Origin: Welwitschia mirabilis
Taxonomy: Eukaryota; Gnetophyta; Gnetopsida; Welwitschiales
Direction: 5' to 3'
Assembly (NCBI GenBank): GCA_051453625.1
Contig: JBOZIK010000001.1
Span: 261,624,738-261,688,737 of the forward strand
Length of the DNA: 64,000 nucleotides
Shown here: positions 11,538 through 22,559 of the stretch, piece by piece
How positions within the stretch are numbered: the stretch's first letter is position 1
How the letters are laid out: the number at the start of each line of letters is the position of its first letter
Program-made: the position numbers and the translations under genes
Notes under the pieces: generated by a model
Told to the model about the DNA's origin: nothing
The model's input: only the letters and a program-made list of their open reading frames with translations
Database searches by the model: none

Positions 11538-11876
11538 ATGCTTGCTAATCAAAAACCACAAGGAACCCTTGCCACTCAACCTTTGCTAAATTGTAATGAA
11601 GTACAAAAAGATTCTAAGGTGATGACAAGGAGTGGACATGACATAACTCCCCCTACTCATGAGGTATTAACTTTCCAAAATGACAAGAATGATGAAGAAG
11701 AGGACATAGAAATCCTAGAAAATCATTCCTTCCCTTCTTCACTTAGTAACAAAAAGAAAGATCCTTCACAAAAGAAACTTACTACCACACGGCTTAATAG
11801 TCTTAACATAAACCCCATATTTAATGATCATTTGAAAGTCTTAATGCAAAATATGAGCATTAACTTACTTTTTTAA
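11538..11876 (+). CDS. Copy A gag-protease linker, open segment
   Basis: A 112-codon open stretch beginning MLANQKPQGTLATQPLL and ending shortly before the protease. It is an acidic, proline-containing linker between nucleocapsid and protease, with a DEEEDIEILENH segment that recurs in copy B (33096-33281) and copy C (54511-54783). It is a surviving piece of the polyprotein and not an independent gene, and the first ATG is probably an internal Met. No enzymatic motif. Confidence 0.7.
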   Translation: MLANQKPQGTLATQPLLNCNEVQKDSKVMTRSGHDITPPTHEVLTFQNDKNDEEEDIEILENHSFPSSLSNKKKDPSQKKLTTTRLNSLNINPIFNDHLKVLMQNMSINLLF

Positions 11877-11999
11877 AAACTTTTACAAGAGAACCCCAAA
11901 TACTTTAAGCTATGGAAAGACCTAATAAGAAGAAAATAAAAATGAATCATCCCTAGTAAAGTCTTTGTAGCTTAAGACCTTAATAACTTAGTTTTCAAA

Positions 12000-12542
12000 A
12001 AGTGTCCAAAGTTTAAAGATCTAAGAGAAGCAACTATTAGTATCACTTTAGAGGGAAATTGTAGAATTAAAAAAGCCTTGATAGACATAGGAACCAGTGT
12101 TAATATTATGACCATACACATCTGTCAACATCTTAGATTGGAAGGACGAATAGAACCTACACAAATTGTCTTGAATTTAGCTGATTCATCTATAAAAACA
12201 CCCTTAGGTGTGATCAAGGACTTGGTTATTCAAATAGAGGAAGCTTTCTACCTAATAGATGTAGTTATTTTAGAAGTTCAGCATCAAGGTGTAGATCCCC
12301 TACTTCTAGGTAAAGATTTCTGTATAACCACCCATTGCAACATAGACACAAGAACTAGATTGATGAAATGTCATTTTGAAAATAAACGATTTTCAATAAC
12401 AGTGTTTAATGCAGCTAAAAAAGATTTAAGTAATAATTTAGGTTTGGAGAAAGATATAAAATCAATCCTATTTTTAAAACACCGTTCAACTCTAAAGAAA
12501 ATTGTAAAACATCAAATCATAAAAATTATGGGTGGAAAATGA
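12000..12542 (+). pseudogene. Copy A aspartic protease
   Basis: Retropepsin-like protease that would cleave the polyprotein. The active-site loop reads ALIDIGTSVNIM at about 12076-12111, where Athila elements usually have D-x-G-A-S, and the second hallmark LLLGKDF lies near 12300-12324. The open part (12078-12542, 154 codons) has no internal stop and is the best preserved pol segment in the window. The catalytic Asp and Gly are present. Past about 12540 the sequence moves straight to the integrase C-terminal/3' untranslated region, so RT, RNase H and the integrase core are missing. Confidence 0.88.
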
Positions 12543-12640
12543 TGTATGCATATAGAAAACAGTTAAAATGATGTGAGGAATTTTTAGCAACTGTGAACAT
12601 GGTAGAAGCACTTTTTTGAAAAATTTCCCTCACTGAGGAG

Positions 12641-12951
12641 GACATCCTCCCTATCATTATCTAAATTCTTTCTTATCCTACTCCTTTAGTTAAATATTAT
12701 GACTTCATTTGATCATCTTTTAAAAATTGATTAATGTATTACTCTATAAAGTATCATGATTAGTTTCATACTTAGCCATTTATAAGTGTTAAGATTGGAT
12801 TCATCCAATCTTGAAACATTCCCCTGTCTATGGACTATATTTATAAGAAGATGCCTTAATTCTTATGTTTTTTTCAATGGTGGTTAAATCTGAAGTTATC
12901 AAGGAGTGTTCTTTTTTATCTTTTATCTCACTTAGTCATCTTCCTCTTTCT
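12641..12951 (+). repeat. Copy A 3' non-coding block, first copy (partial)
   Basis: Starts near TATCATTATCTAAATTCTTT and matches the sequence that follows integrase in copy B (minus strand, about 29350-29040). It also matches 14620-14900 of copy A itself, including GATAAGATT..ATTCA..CAATCTT..ACATTC and AAGATGCCTTAATTCTT. It is therefore duplicated inside copy A. A 100-N gap (12952-13051) follows. Confidence 0.75.
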
Positions 12952-13051
12952 NNNNNNNNNNNNNNNNNNNNNNNNNNNNNNNNNNNNNNNNNNNNNNNNN
13001 NNNNNNNNNNNNNNNNNNNNNNNNNNNNNNNNNNNNNNNNNNNNNNNNNNN
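12952..13051. other. Assembly gap (100 N)
   Basis: Unknown bases between the first non-coding block and ORF X. The junction between them is therefore not seen. Confidence 0.99.
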
Positions 13052-13138
13052 AACTTTCATATGTTTTATAAGAATGAAAGATTTCCACCAATATATGAAA
13101 TTCAATTTTTAAAATTAATGGAATTGGTTATAAAAAAA

Positions 13139-14108
13139 AGGAAGATGATCTACTTAACTTAGATGAGGACTATAGTTTTGAGCTAATGAAGTTATTTAAA
13201 GAGGAATAGGAATCAAGCAAAGAGATATTATAATATCTTTCATTAAATAATGAGAGCTTTCCTTTCTATAATATTTCTAGTGATCTTTTTGAGGAATCCA
13301 CCATCTTAGAAAAGAACAATAATCCTTAACAAAATGAAAAAAATAGGGAGATATAATCAAAGAAGAAATTATTCAAAATCACATTCTTGTCCTTGAAAAT
13401 AATGAACCACATTATCTTGAGGATTTGAATTCAAAAATATCCCAACCTCTTCCTTTGATAACTTCATGTGCAATAAGTAATATCTTCTCCTTATTTGCAA
13501 AGTCAACTCTACCATATGATTCCTTTGATCATGGAATTATTAATTAGGGAAAACCATATCTTCTTGATCCCAATCCATACATAGAGATTATCCTAATCTT
13601 TTATCCTAAGACATTTCTCACAAATGCTTGGATTTCAAATAAACACTTTCATGTTCAATATCAAGCCTTGAATATAATTTATGTTTCAAACCCTTCACAT
13701 AATAAGTGTGATAAAATATGGTTTTTACTTAAGTTGTATGAATTTTTTGTCTCCTACATTAATGCTTATGGAAATAAACTATTATGTACTCATTTGAAAA
13801 AGCATTATTTTTGTAAGAATTTACATCTTGAATCAAATAATAGGAAACATTTTAGAAAACATTCAAAATCAAACTGGAAACTTTCTTTGAGTCCATTTTC
13901 ACATGCCTTTTACAATAATGCCCAAGTTACTAAAAATTCTCATAATAGATCATTTTTGAATTACACTTATTATTCTTTTATCTCCTATCTAAATTCTAAA
14001 AATTGTGCTATCAGGGCATTATCTTTTATTCTTTTTCCTCTAATTAATTTCATTAAAAAAAGAGTGCATACATTTGATGATTTATCAATTGGTGAATATT
14101 TGATTTAG
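13139..14108 (+). pseudogene. ORF X: unidentified ~320-codon ORF in copy A
   Basis: I do not recognise this protein. A fully open part runs 13668-14108 (146 codons). The same frame extends upstream to about 13345 with a single TAG at 13545. Before that the reading moves to another frame (13141-13340, acidic, with TAG/TAA stops and one frameshift near 13340). Visible features are an acidic Asp/Glu-rich N-terminal part, then a basic Lys/His/Asn-rich middle, and a hydrophobic stretch near the C-terminus (SFILFPLINFI). It lies in sense between two copies of the non-coding block and is absent from copies B and C. It could be an accessory ORF, a captured sequence or a remnant of another element. 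The env-like ORF of copies B and C is in a different place and not similar. Confidence 0.5.
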
Positions 14109-14619
14109 CCCTTATTTTTTTGAAAATCTTAAAAAACATGTTTCTTTTACATCTTTCTTTCTATTTTAATAAAATTATGAGTTAGATTTTAGAAATTAAA
14201 TAAAATTTATTTACCTAGGTTTTTCTTTTGGTTTTCATGGTAATTTTGATTTTTCAATTTTTGTTTTTTTCTTTGTTTTTATCTTTTGTTTTTAAATTCT
14301 ATTTTAGATTTTAGTTTTTGTATTTTTTGCTTCCTATTAATAATATGTTGTCTTCTTTGATGTCCCCATGACAAGGTGGATGATAGTTTATTTTGATAGT
14401 TTTCTAGTCTTTTTATTAATTTTCTATGTTCTATTTCTTTTTCTTGCATATGTCATCCTCTCTATCATCTAAATGACTATCAAGACGATAGTTAATAAAA
14501 TATTGATTTTTGCTTTCTATTATTTTAAGAAAATGCATTTTTATATCTCAATTGAGATTTCTTACTTGACTACTTAAGAATTCTAGGAAGTTATTGAAAA
14601 AAAGCTGGAATTACATGAG
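14109..14619 (+). other. T-rich non-coding stretch with CATC/GATG modules
   Basis: Pyrimidine-rich AT sequence after ORF X. Modules lie at about 14361-14380 (GTCCCCATGACAAGGTGGATG) and 14455-14490 (CATCCTCTCTATCATCTAAA, then GACTATCAAGACGATAG). No gene. Confidence 0.5.
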
Positions 14620-15994
14620 CAAGCTGACTAAATTTTCTCTTAGCTTTTCCCTTTTAAGATTATTATGGCATTACTTGATTATTTCTCAAACTTGACTAAT
14701 GCATTTATTTCCATAACTAGTCTTTTGACTTAGGAATTTTAGTGATAAGATTAAATTCACCTAATCTTAGGACATTCATAAGTCCATGAACTTCAATTAA
14801 AGGAAGATGCTTTATTTTTGTTTTTTTTCTCAATGGTAAAAAGTCATAGATTGTTTAAGAGTGTTCTTTTCTATCTTAATCTTATAACTTTGACCTTTGT
14901 CTTTTAAAGTATTTGATCATGTGGAATATTAGTTTTCTTTAATAAAAAAATGACTACCATAATGTCCTAATGCATGTACACTAGGGTAAATATTTCTGAG
15001 AGGAGCCTTTAGCAGTGTAATATGGTAGCTATGGGAACTCCACTAGGGGGTTAGTTAGCAATGCTTTATGGGTCCTTCCTCCTCTGATAGTAGTTGCACT
15101 CCCCTTATCATGATAAAAAGGAATAAAACATTTAGTATTCCCACTTAATCATTTCACTTTTGAAGATTTCGGTGAGTTTGTAGAAAAAATAGATGAGTCT
15201 AAGTAACTTTCAATTTTGACCTTCATTGTTCTACACACTTGATACTTTGGGTATCGCCATAACCACTGCCTTTTCGAATGAAATTTATGGAGTTAATATC
15301 TTTTTTTATGCATATTTACTCAAGTGATTTTATGATATTTCCTTTTGGATTTTGCTACATTCGTACTTAGGATAGGTAAACAATCTTCTTCTTATTCCTT
15401 ACGTCCATTTTCCCTCTGCTTTTCTTCTGTTTTCATGTCTACTATTTACCGGTCATTTCCACATTTTTATCTTTTTCCAAGGACTTTTACATTCCATTCT
15501 TTTTAAGTAATTTGGGACGCATTGCATATTTTAATTGGGGGATAGGACACACCTATTTTCAGTATTTTCTAAAAATTTATGAATCATTATTATAGATCCT
15601 CTTTTCAAATCAGCTGTAGAGTACATCGATGTTTACATAATTCTCTTTTGTTTAACTATTTGTCATAGTCGGGGATGTTTATCATAATTACTTAATTAAT
15701 AGAAAAAATTAATTTCTGTCACAGGTCCCAGTTTTTGAAGATATTTTGAGGAGCATGTCGTCCCCATTATTATCCAGATGACATACTGAATGACCTACTT
15801 TTTGATGCTTAGCAGGTATATCTCACTAGTTTTTACTTTTTCTGGAAAATTAATCTATTGTTGATATATGTTGCAATTCCTTTTTAGATGCTTTCTATAA
15901 ATATCCTAGCTATTTTTATTATAAAAAAGTTGGCTTATAAATGAGGTTTACCACCTAGTTTTGTCAAGGACTGATAAGGCTAAGTGGCAGGCTA
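14620..15994 (+). repeat. Copy A 3' non-coding region, second block copy to polypurine tract
   Basis: From 14620 to about 15400 it follows the 3' non-coding block of copy B (minus strand 29350-28480): GGTAGCTATGG-AACTC, GAGGTTAGTTAG-like and ATTCCCAC-TGATCATTTCA-like segments in the same order. A CATC/GATG module (TCGTCCCCATTATTATCCAG) is at 15759-15778. The env-like ORF of B and C is not present. The region ends in the polypurine tract AAGTGGCAGGCTA at 15982-15994, directly before the 3' LTR. The same tract occurs in B and C. Confidence 0.8.
15982..15994 (+). promoter_or_regulatory. Copy A polypurine tract
   Basis: AAGTGGCAGGCTA immediately before TGTTGC of the 3' LTR. It is the plus-strand primer site. 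The equivalents are AAGTGGAGGGCTA in copy B and AAATAGGAGACTA in copy C. Confidence 0.8.
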
Positions 15995-17041
15995 TGTTGC
16001 GCCACCAACTTATGTGTATTTGATAGGGTATTCTAAGTTGTTTTACAAGTAAATTAGTAGATAAATGCTTAGTTCTCATGATAATGGAGAACTGAGATGA
16101 ATAGAATGAAAACATGCAATTTTTTGATAAATTACAATCATTTTATGCAAATATAGATAAATGATATTTTAGATAATGATTCATTTAAATAACTAAGCGA
16201 TCAGATTGACTGAAGATTAACAAAAAGCCTATCGTCCACCTCATCATCCAGACATCAGTATTGGATGACATCTCTAACAAGTCGATAATAAGTTTACATG
16301 TAGTTCATAAGCAGTTAAACTGGGAGCTAAATAGATATTTAATTATTAGTCTTCGTCATCTCTTATAAGCGTTCAGATGACTAGAAGGACGATACTATTT
16401 TCTTATACTTTTACCGAATGTTTTTCTAAGTTGTTACTACTTTATTGTGACTTTCCTTTGCATGTTAACTAGGGTTTTTTCTATACTTCTCTATCAGTTT
16501 CCCTTTCTTTTTGATCTATAAATAAGGGTCTTCCTCTTGATTCCTAATCATCTTTGATAGTACCTGATATACTCATAACAGTAGATCTTAAGACTAGAGA
16601 ACCATCTTGTAATCTCATAGAGATGTTACCTTGGTGTTAGACAGTATTTCCTCTATTAAGGAATGGCTACTTTGTGATACAGATTTTTTATGCTTTTTAA
16701 TAATAATGATATTCTTTTATGTTTAATATATGTAGGAACTTATCCTTTATAATTTATGNNNNNNNNNNTAGTTTAGATGCATCATTATTTCCTTTCCTAG
16801 ATTAATCTTGCATAAGAATGTTTTATTTCAATTCTATGCATTGCAATTTATTTCATTAGATTAGGATTATGCAATTTTTTCATGAAAGCAACTCTTTATT
16901 TTCCATACTTTAGCCTTCGATGGAATTATGACATTTCACATCACTCCCATCTATACTAGTGTGTTGTGTTTGTGCATATTATTTGTGATTAACAGGATTC
17001 AGCTCAGGACGTAGAATGTTGCATAATTACTCACCGAAACA
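15995..17041 (+). repeat. Copy A 3' LTR
   Basis: Begins TGTTGCGCCAC and ends CCGAAACA. A 10-N gap at 16759-16768 hides about 70 bases that are present in the 5' LTR. The TATA box is conserved at 16517-16525. By-eye differences from the 5' LTR are mostly transitions. Confidence 0.92.
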
Positions 17042-17046
17042 CTCCT
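17042..17046. repeat. Target-site duplication of copy A, right (CTCCT)
   Basis: Pairs with CTTCT at 8319-8323, with one C/T difference. The sequence continues as ACCAAGTGAATTTG, matching the uninterrupted relative near 61345. Confidence 0.75.
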
Positions 17047-19300
17047 ACCAAGTGAATTTGTATTATAACATTTAAGGCTATATTTGACTAGTTAAAAAAG
17101 AGTTAGACTCATGAGAATGAGATTCTTCATAGAGGAAATAGTATAGAATTTGTAAATGAGTGAGGTGATGAAGAAATCTAAAAGCCCTAGTAGAATAACA
17201 AATACATGATGTAAAGAAATAGACTAATAACAACAACCACTTTAAATACTCCACACATGCAGAAGAATAGCCAAGAAACCAATAAACTAAAAATAAAGCT
17301 CCTAATCAACCCAATTTAACCACTATCTAGAAGGTTATTTATGACATAAAATAGAGTCTTTAAAATAACAAAAACTACTTAGACTCTAAATTTGATAATA
17401 CCCAATTCACCCTTTTATATCCCATAAGAATATCGCTCCTAATGAAATGCTTGATTTCAAAATATCCATTTGCATAGAAGATCTCATCGTGCACATCAAG
17501 AACTACAAGCACATATGTCATATTCACAATATTAATTGCAATACTAATTACCACTTGTTTTATTTCTTTTCGAAGATACAAGCTATCAAGTGGTATCATT
17601 ACATATATAATCATTTTGTCATAACTTTAAAATAACTCTAAAAAATTTTTGTCCAATATCACTCGATTAACATGTTAAAGAAGATAACTTAGAGACCTTG
17701 ATTACCATGCGATAGTAGTCCAATGAAATGATATAAGAGTATATGTATTATTAGAGAGTCATAACAATATATTTGAAGACTCCTATTATGGATTCAAACA
17801 TGGTATACCTCTTTGTCAAGTCATGTACTTCATATATGTCAAAGCACTTAAGAATGTAGTATTTCAAGAATTTCAAATAGGTAGTCACCACAACTAAGAG
17901 GAATAAAGTTGTTAGGGAATAAAATAAAGCCAAAAAACTTATCCAAGGAAATCATCTAAAAACGATAGCAACAATACTAAATGTAGTAAAACAAAAAATA
18001 TTAATGTAGTAAACCAAAAAATATTGCTATCATTAGTGATCTAGTTTACGTCTCTCAAATGATGGATAACCTAATGATTTTTCAAATGCGCACCTCAAGC
18101 GCCCTTTACTCTATAAGCTTTTACTCCTCAACTAGATTATCATCAATCATATTACCCTCTACTATATTAAGCAGAATCTCCACCACCAATACAAACTCAA
18201 TAGTAGGTGTATGTATCACAAAGTTAAGGTTAAAATAGATATTAGGATTAGACTACAATTGTGTAACCTAAAGAAAACTTTATAAGTTAAGCATCCTAAT
18301 GACATAAATCTTATCAATGTTACTAAAAAAGGAGTTAATAAAATTTCCTAANNNNNNNNNNNNNNNNNNNNNNNNNNNNNNNNNNNNNNNNNNNNNNNNN
18401 NNNNNNNNNNNNNNNNNNNNNNNNNNNNNNNNNNNNNNNNNNNNNNNNNNNATAAATCTTATCAATGTTACTAAAAAAGGAGGTAATCCAATTTCCTACA
18501 CTCCGGTAAAGGAATTCTAATGCACCTACAATAAAATAGTATAATAAGTTGAAATACAATGAATATCAGAGAGTTAAAGAACATCACATTGAGAACTATT
18601 TAAACTTAAAACACATTCTCTAAGATATTATTAAACACAAGAAGGACATAAAATTCAATAGTGTTCTAATAGCTACAAATGAATGACTCGAGATCTATAA
18701 GAGTCATTTCCTACTTAACCTTTCTATGTTATAACTACTATAAAATATGATATTTCAAAATGATAATAACCCTTTGCAATCCTAACAGTAGAAGAGTAGC
18801 CTAAGAAATCATTATACCAAATCATATAAGAAACCAAAAGAAGTTAGAGGAAATGGCTCAAAGGGAGTACTCTTAAGCTCACCCTACTCCTCGATCACAT
18901 GTGCCAATATAGTTACTTGCATCTAAAGTGAAGGAAGAATATCATCATCTTACCATATTAATCAAGAATTATAAACCTTGTAGACTTACATTTGAAAGGA
19001 TATGTGAAGAGTAACTGAGCTTTAAATCATCTACTACTTAGATTAAACCATCCAAAAAGAAAAGCACCTCAAAGCAAGTAAATGTTTAAAAGAGTGAAAA
19101 ATATGAAAAAATAATCCAATTCAAATATGAATTAGATTTCTACCATTCCTAAGAAAATGATAATAATTAAACCACCTTAAATTTAACATTAGGCCTAGTA
19201 AAATGAGATGTGCCTTCATCAATTATAGAATTTAGTTAAATATAATAGGTTCCACATGCCTTAAGAAGCTCAACATGGGCCATTTCTTAAGTTAAAAGAA
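17047..19300 (-). repeat. Block E, right part: diverged internal region with minus-strand frames
   Basis: Homologous to 61345-62900 through most of its first ~1.8 kb. The best conserved reading is on the minus strand. The open frame 17375-17614 has a VHDEIFYAN segment, where 61680-61910 gives VHDRILYAS. Around 17751-17933 the frame reads YYILKCFDIYEVHDLTKR, where 62100-62230 gives HYILKCFNIYDVHNLIER. Conserved residues under many substitutions suggest an old coding region, probably from a minus-strand LTR element, but I do not recognise the family. A 100-N gap at 18352-18451 is flanked by a ~47-bp near-repeat that is single in the relative. Confidence 0.6.
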
Positions 19301-19309
19301 GAGTATGAT

Positions 19310-19530
19310 AAGTAAACAATTTCAACAATCATGAAGATACATTAAGAGAGATACTTACTTTACATATTGAAGTGGATTAAAATGTTAAAGATACCAAATT
19401 TTATATGATCAATAATATAATAGCTTTTAATTTACTCTTAGGACATTCTTGGATAATGGACAAGAGGGCAATCATGTCATTATCCCATTAAAAGATAAAG
19501 TTTATTAGGTTCAATTTTTAGTGTCATTAG
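19310..19530 (+). pseudogene. Tat-like aspartic protease C-terminal half
   Basis: Plus-strand frame reading FNLLLGHSWIMDKRAIMSLSH, then KIKF, at about 19426-19506. This is the C-terminal hallmark of Tat-lineage proteases (usually LLGRPWIH...HQ.KF). The upstream catalytic loop could not be found. It belongs to the same broken pol as the RT below, about 1.1 kb downstream. Confidence 0.7.
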
Positions 19531-20640
19531 AATAAAATCACATCATGATAAATGTGAAACCTCCATCCATATCATATTCTCCATCATCACCTCTTATAAT
19601 AGAGAAGATGATTTTTCCTTTTTTACATTTTGATCATGACCCAATGAACCCTCATAGGATGAAGGTATTACCCATTCCTAATAATTAGATCCTACATGCT
19701 ATGTGGATCTCATTCCCTTAGTCAATTTTATAACTAGCCATAATCCTAGCTTCCACCAATAAAAAAGAAATATTATTACACATCTTAAGAAAAGTCTCAA
19801 TAACTAAGAAAAAGCCTTTGCCTATTACATGAATATTAAAAATTTTTAATTTGTAAAAACTTTTCAAAACCTTTTGTAGAAAAACAAACAAACTATCTTC
19901 TAAATAATTCATACTCTTACATTCAACTCTTTCAACTATAGTAGCTTATCATGTTATTCATTATTTTATTTTTATTCCATTCTTGTTGTGGTTTCTTACT
20001 TTAATCCTTTAACTTATAGGACATGATGAGGAGTTGGTTGATCTCTTCCTTGCATGTCACTCTTATTGATCAACTCCTTAAAAGATATGTTGACCTTAAT
20101 CTTGTAGATTTTGATTATAATGGATTTCTAGGAAAACCACATATCTTTTCAAATCAACATAAAATGGGTAAAAATACTAAAGTATACAAAATAATGAAGG
20201 TAGAGAAGATAAAATCATCTTTAGCAAAGTAATAAGATGTCATAACATACAAATATCTAGTGAATCCCATTAATCAAGAGAATTAACTTAAGATCAATGA
20301 GTAATTGCCATAATAAATAAAGTCTAGATTAGAGCACTTGTTTTCATCCAATAAGAATATCTTTACTTGGCCTTCTAAAGATATGCAAGGCATTGATACA
20401 TTAATTGTCATGTCCAATATCATCCTAAGATAAAAATGTATCCTAATGATATAGAATATTAGAAAACTTAGCCCTCTTATTACATTAGTGGTGAAACAAG
20501 ATTTAAAATATCTTTTAAGTGTTAGCTTTATTTGATTAGTATACATCTTAAGTTGATTGTTGAATATGGTAATCATTCCAAATAAGAACAATCAAATTAT
20601 ATTTGTGTTAATTATTATAACCCAAATACGATAACCTTAA
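19531..20640 (+). other. Degenerate protease-RT spacer
   Basis: No domain recognised. A 69-codon open piece at 20023-20232 has no motif. By position this is the spacer and N-terminal RT of the Tat-like pol. Confidence 0.4.
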
Positions 20641-20644
20641 AGAT

Positions 20645-21300
20645 GATTATTCTTTACTAAATATCGGCATCGATAGTACCATTAGTTATGACATTTTATC
20701 ATTCATGGATGATTACAAGGGTTATAATCAAATATTTATTAACCTCATAGATTAGCATAGGATAATCTTCATAACTTGACTAAGCTTATTCTATTATCCC
20801 ATGATGTCCTTTGGACAAAAGAACGCTAGCATAACATACTAGCATGTGATGATGCATATCTTCCATAATATGATATGTCAATCATGAAAGACTATGTGGA
20901 TCGTGTTGTGATTAAATTAATAGTAGTTATTAATTATTCTTATGACTTAAACCAATGCTTTATGCAAATGAGGAAATATAATTTGTGTCTAAATCTAAAT
21001 AAATGCATATTTAGTATGCCATTAGGAAAACTTGTAGGCTTTATGATGTTAAAGTGAGGCATAAAAATTTATCTAGATAAGATCAAGGAAATCACTAATA
21101 TGCTATTTCTATAAAATTTAAAGGAACTATGAAGTCTATATGATAGATTGCAAGCAAATGTTACTTTCTTAAGAAGGATAGTAAGTTTAAATAGGGTGAG
21201 AATTATCAAAGAACTTTTAATAGGATTAAGGAATATCCAAGTTCTACTTTATTTCTAAGTAGGCTTAATTCAAGTTAGTTATTTTAACTTTATATCACAT
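20645..21300 (+). pseudogene. Tat-like reverse transcriptase, catalytic Asp lost
   Basis: RT fingers and palm of a Ty3/gypsy element. A FMDDYKGYNQI motif lies near 20716-20750 (the family has FMDGYSGYNQI), and MSFGQKNASITY follows near 20808-20845. The open piece 20875-21057 carries KDYVDRVVIK, where YVDD is required: the second metal-binding Asp has become Arg. It then reads LNLNKCIFSMPLGKLVGFMM, the usual continuation. The QKNA-x-x-TYQ-like context and GYNQI resemble the Tat lineage more than Athila. Several stops and frameshifts. Confidence 0.88.
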
Positions 21301-21419
21301 GTATTCTATCATTAATTAGCATAATGATTATTCAAGGAGAGAAACTTCACCAACACCACATAATCTACTACATTAATACAACATTGCATTAATATTAAAG
21401 GAATTATATTGATGTGAAA

Positions 21420-22130
21420 AAGGCATGCTTGAGTCTAATATTTACTTTACAAAAATTTTATCATTATGTGATGATGAATAAAATGATTATGATGAATAAT
21501 TAAACCCTACTCAAGATAACTCAAATATTCTTCTCATAGTACACATTTAATCAAATGGGTGTTAATCCTCATAGAGTTCAACTTGGAATTTGAATCCCTA
21601 AAATCAATCAAAGGTAAATATATAGATAAATAGGTGATAGAGCTTGCTATTAAAACTAAATGTAAAGCCTGAAGTGAGTTATAACAATGCCCTAATAAGG
21701 AAATTCATGTCCTTAAAATGAAAAAGAATTAGAATTTGCTAATATTCTTTGATGATGTATCTAACCAAAAGTGGATTTGAAAAAGTGATCTTTTCATTAA
21801 ATAACAAGGCTAGTTTATCATTCTCATTTAAGCTAAATTTTCCTTTCATAAATAATATTATTAGATACAAATCCTTGATAAGGAAAATTATGCTAGCTAT
21901 TTAATAAGTATTTAAGAAATTATGCATGTTTAATGACTCAAAATTAATCATCAATTAAATATTAGATAAGTAAGAAGCCAATTTGAAAATCCTAGATACC
22001 TCTCTTAGAAAATTAAAGAAGTTACTTGATCATTTAGCTATTTCAAACTTGTAACCCTTCTTAGGAATGAGAACCAACTTGTTAATTACCTTATGAACTT
22101 CACTCAACATCTTTCAAAAATCCATCCCTT
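21420..22130 (+). pseudogene. Tat-like RNase H remnant
   Basis: Frames give LIKWVLILIEFNLEF near 21552-21600, then FFDDVSNQK near 21740-21770, where the first catalytic Asp of RNase H sits (usually YFDGA.N). It closes with RNENQLVNYLMNFTQHLSK near 22065-22125, the C-terminal pattern of Tat-type RNase H. Order and spacing after the RT are as expected. It has many stops. Confidence 0.78.
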
Positions 22131-22559
22131 AAAGAATAAGTCATGTGCATAGATTTGAATTGAATTTTTCTTGATGAATAATTGGTAGTGACTTACTTAA
22201 ATCTATCATAGGATGAAGTTAATTAACTAATATAATATTCTAGAATAAATGATGAATGGTATGATACTTTAGTAAAGTACCTCATTAATCAAACATTATC
22301 AAATAGTTTCATTATCACTATAAAAGTAAAACTTCATAGATCAAACCATGTTTTTCACCTTGAGCTAAGATTACTTATATAAAAAATCAAATGAAGGTAT
22401 CTAGTTAAGATGCCTTACATATTCAAAGAGATAATGTTGACTTGTGTGAATCCCACTAGGGGGAAAGATCACTATTGAAGCATGTAATAATATTAGATTC
22501 TTTATAAAAGACCATGAGTGATGATTGCTTTAAAATAATAAGAACTTATCATACTTATC

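Larger units (their letters stand above)
8324..17041 (+). mobile_element. Copy A: Athila-like LTR retrotransposon lacking RT and integrase
   Basis: The element runs from TGTTGC at 8324 to ...GAAACA at 17041, with two similar LTRs, a tRNA-Asp-type primer-binding site 3 bp inside the 5' LTR, gag, protease and a polypurine tract next to the 3' LTR. The pol section between protease and the integrase C-terminus is absent (junction within about 12540-12620; the same interval in copy B is ~3 kb). An extra ORF and a duplicated non-coding block sit in the 3' half. It inserted into block E, for which 61160-62900 is an unsplit relative. By eye the first ~170 LTR bases differ at roughly one in eight positions, mostly transitions. 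The structure is like the gag-bearing non-autonomous elements known as TR-GAG. Confidence 0.93.
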
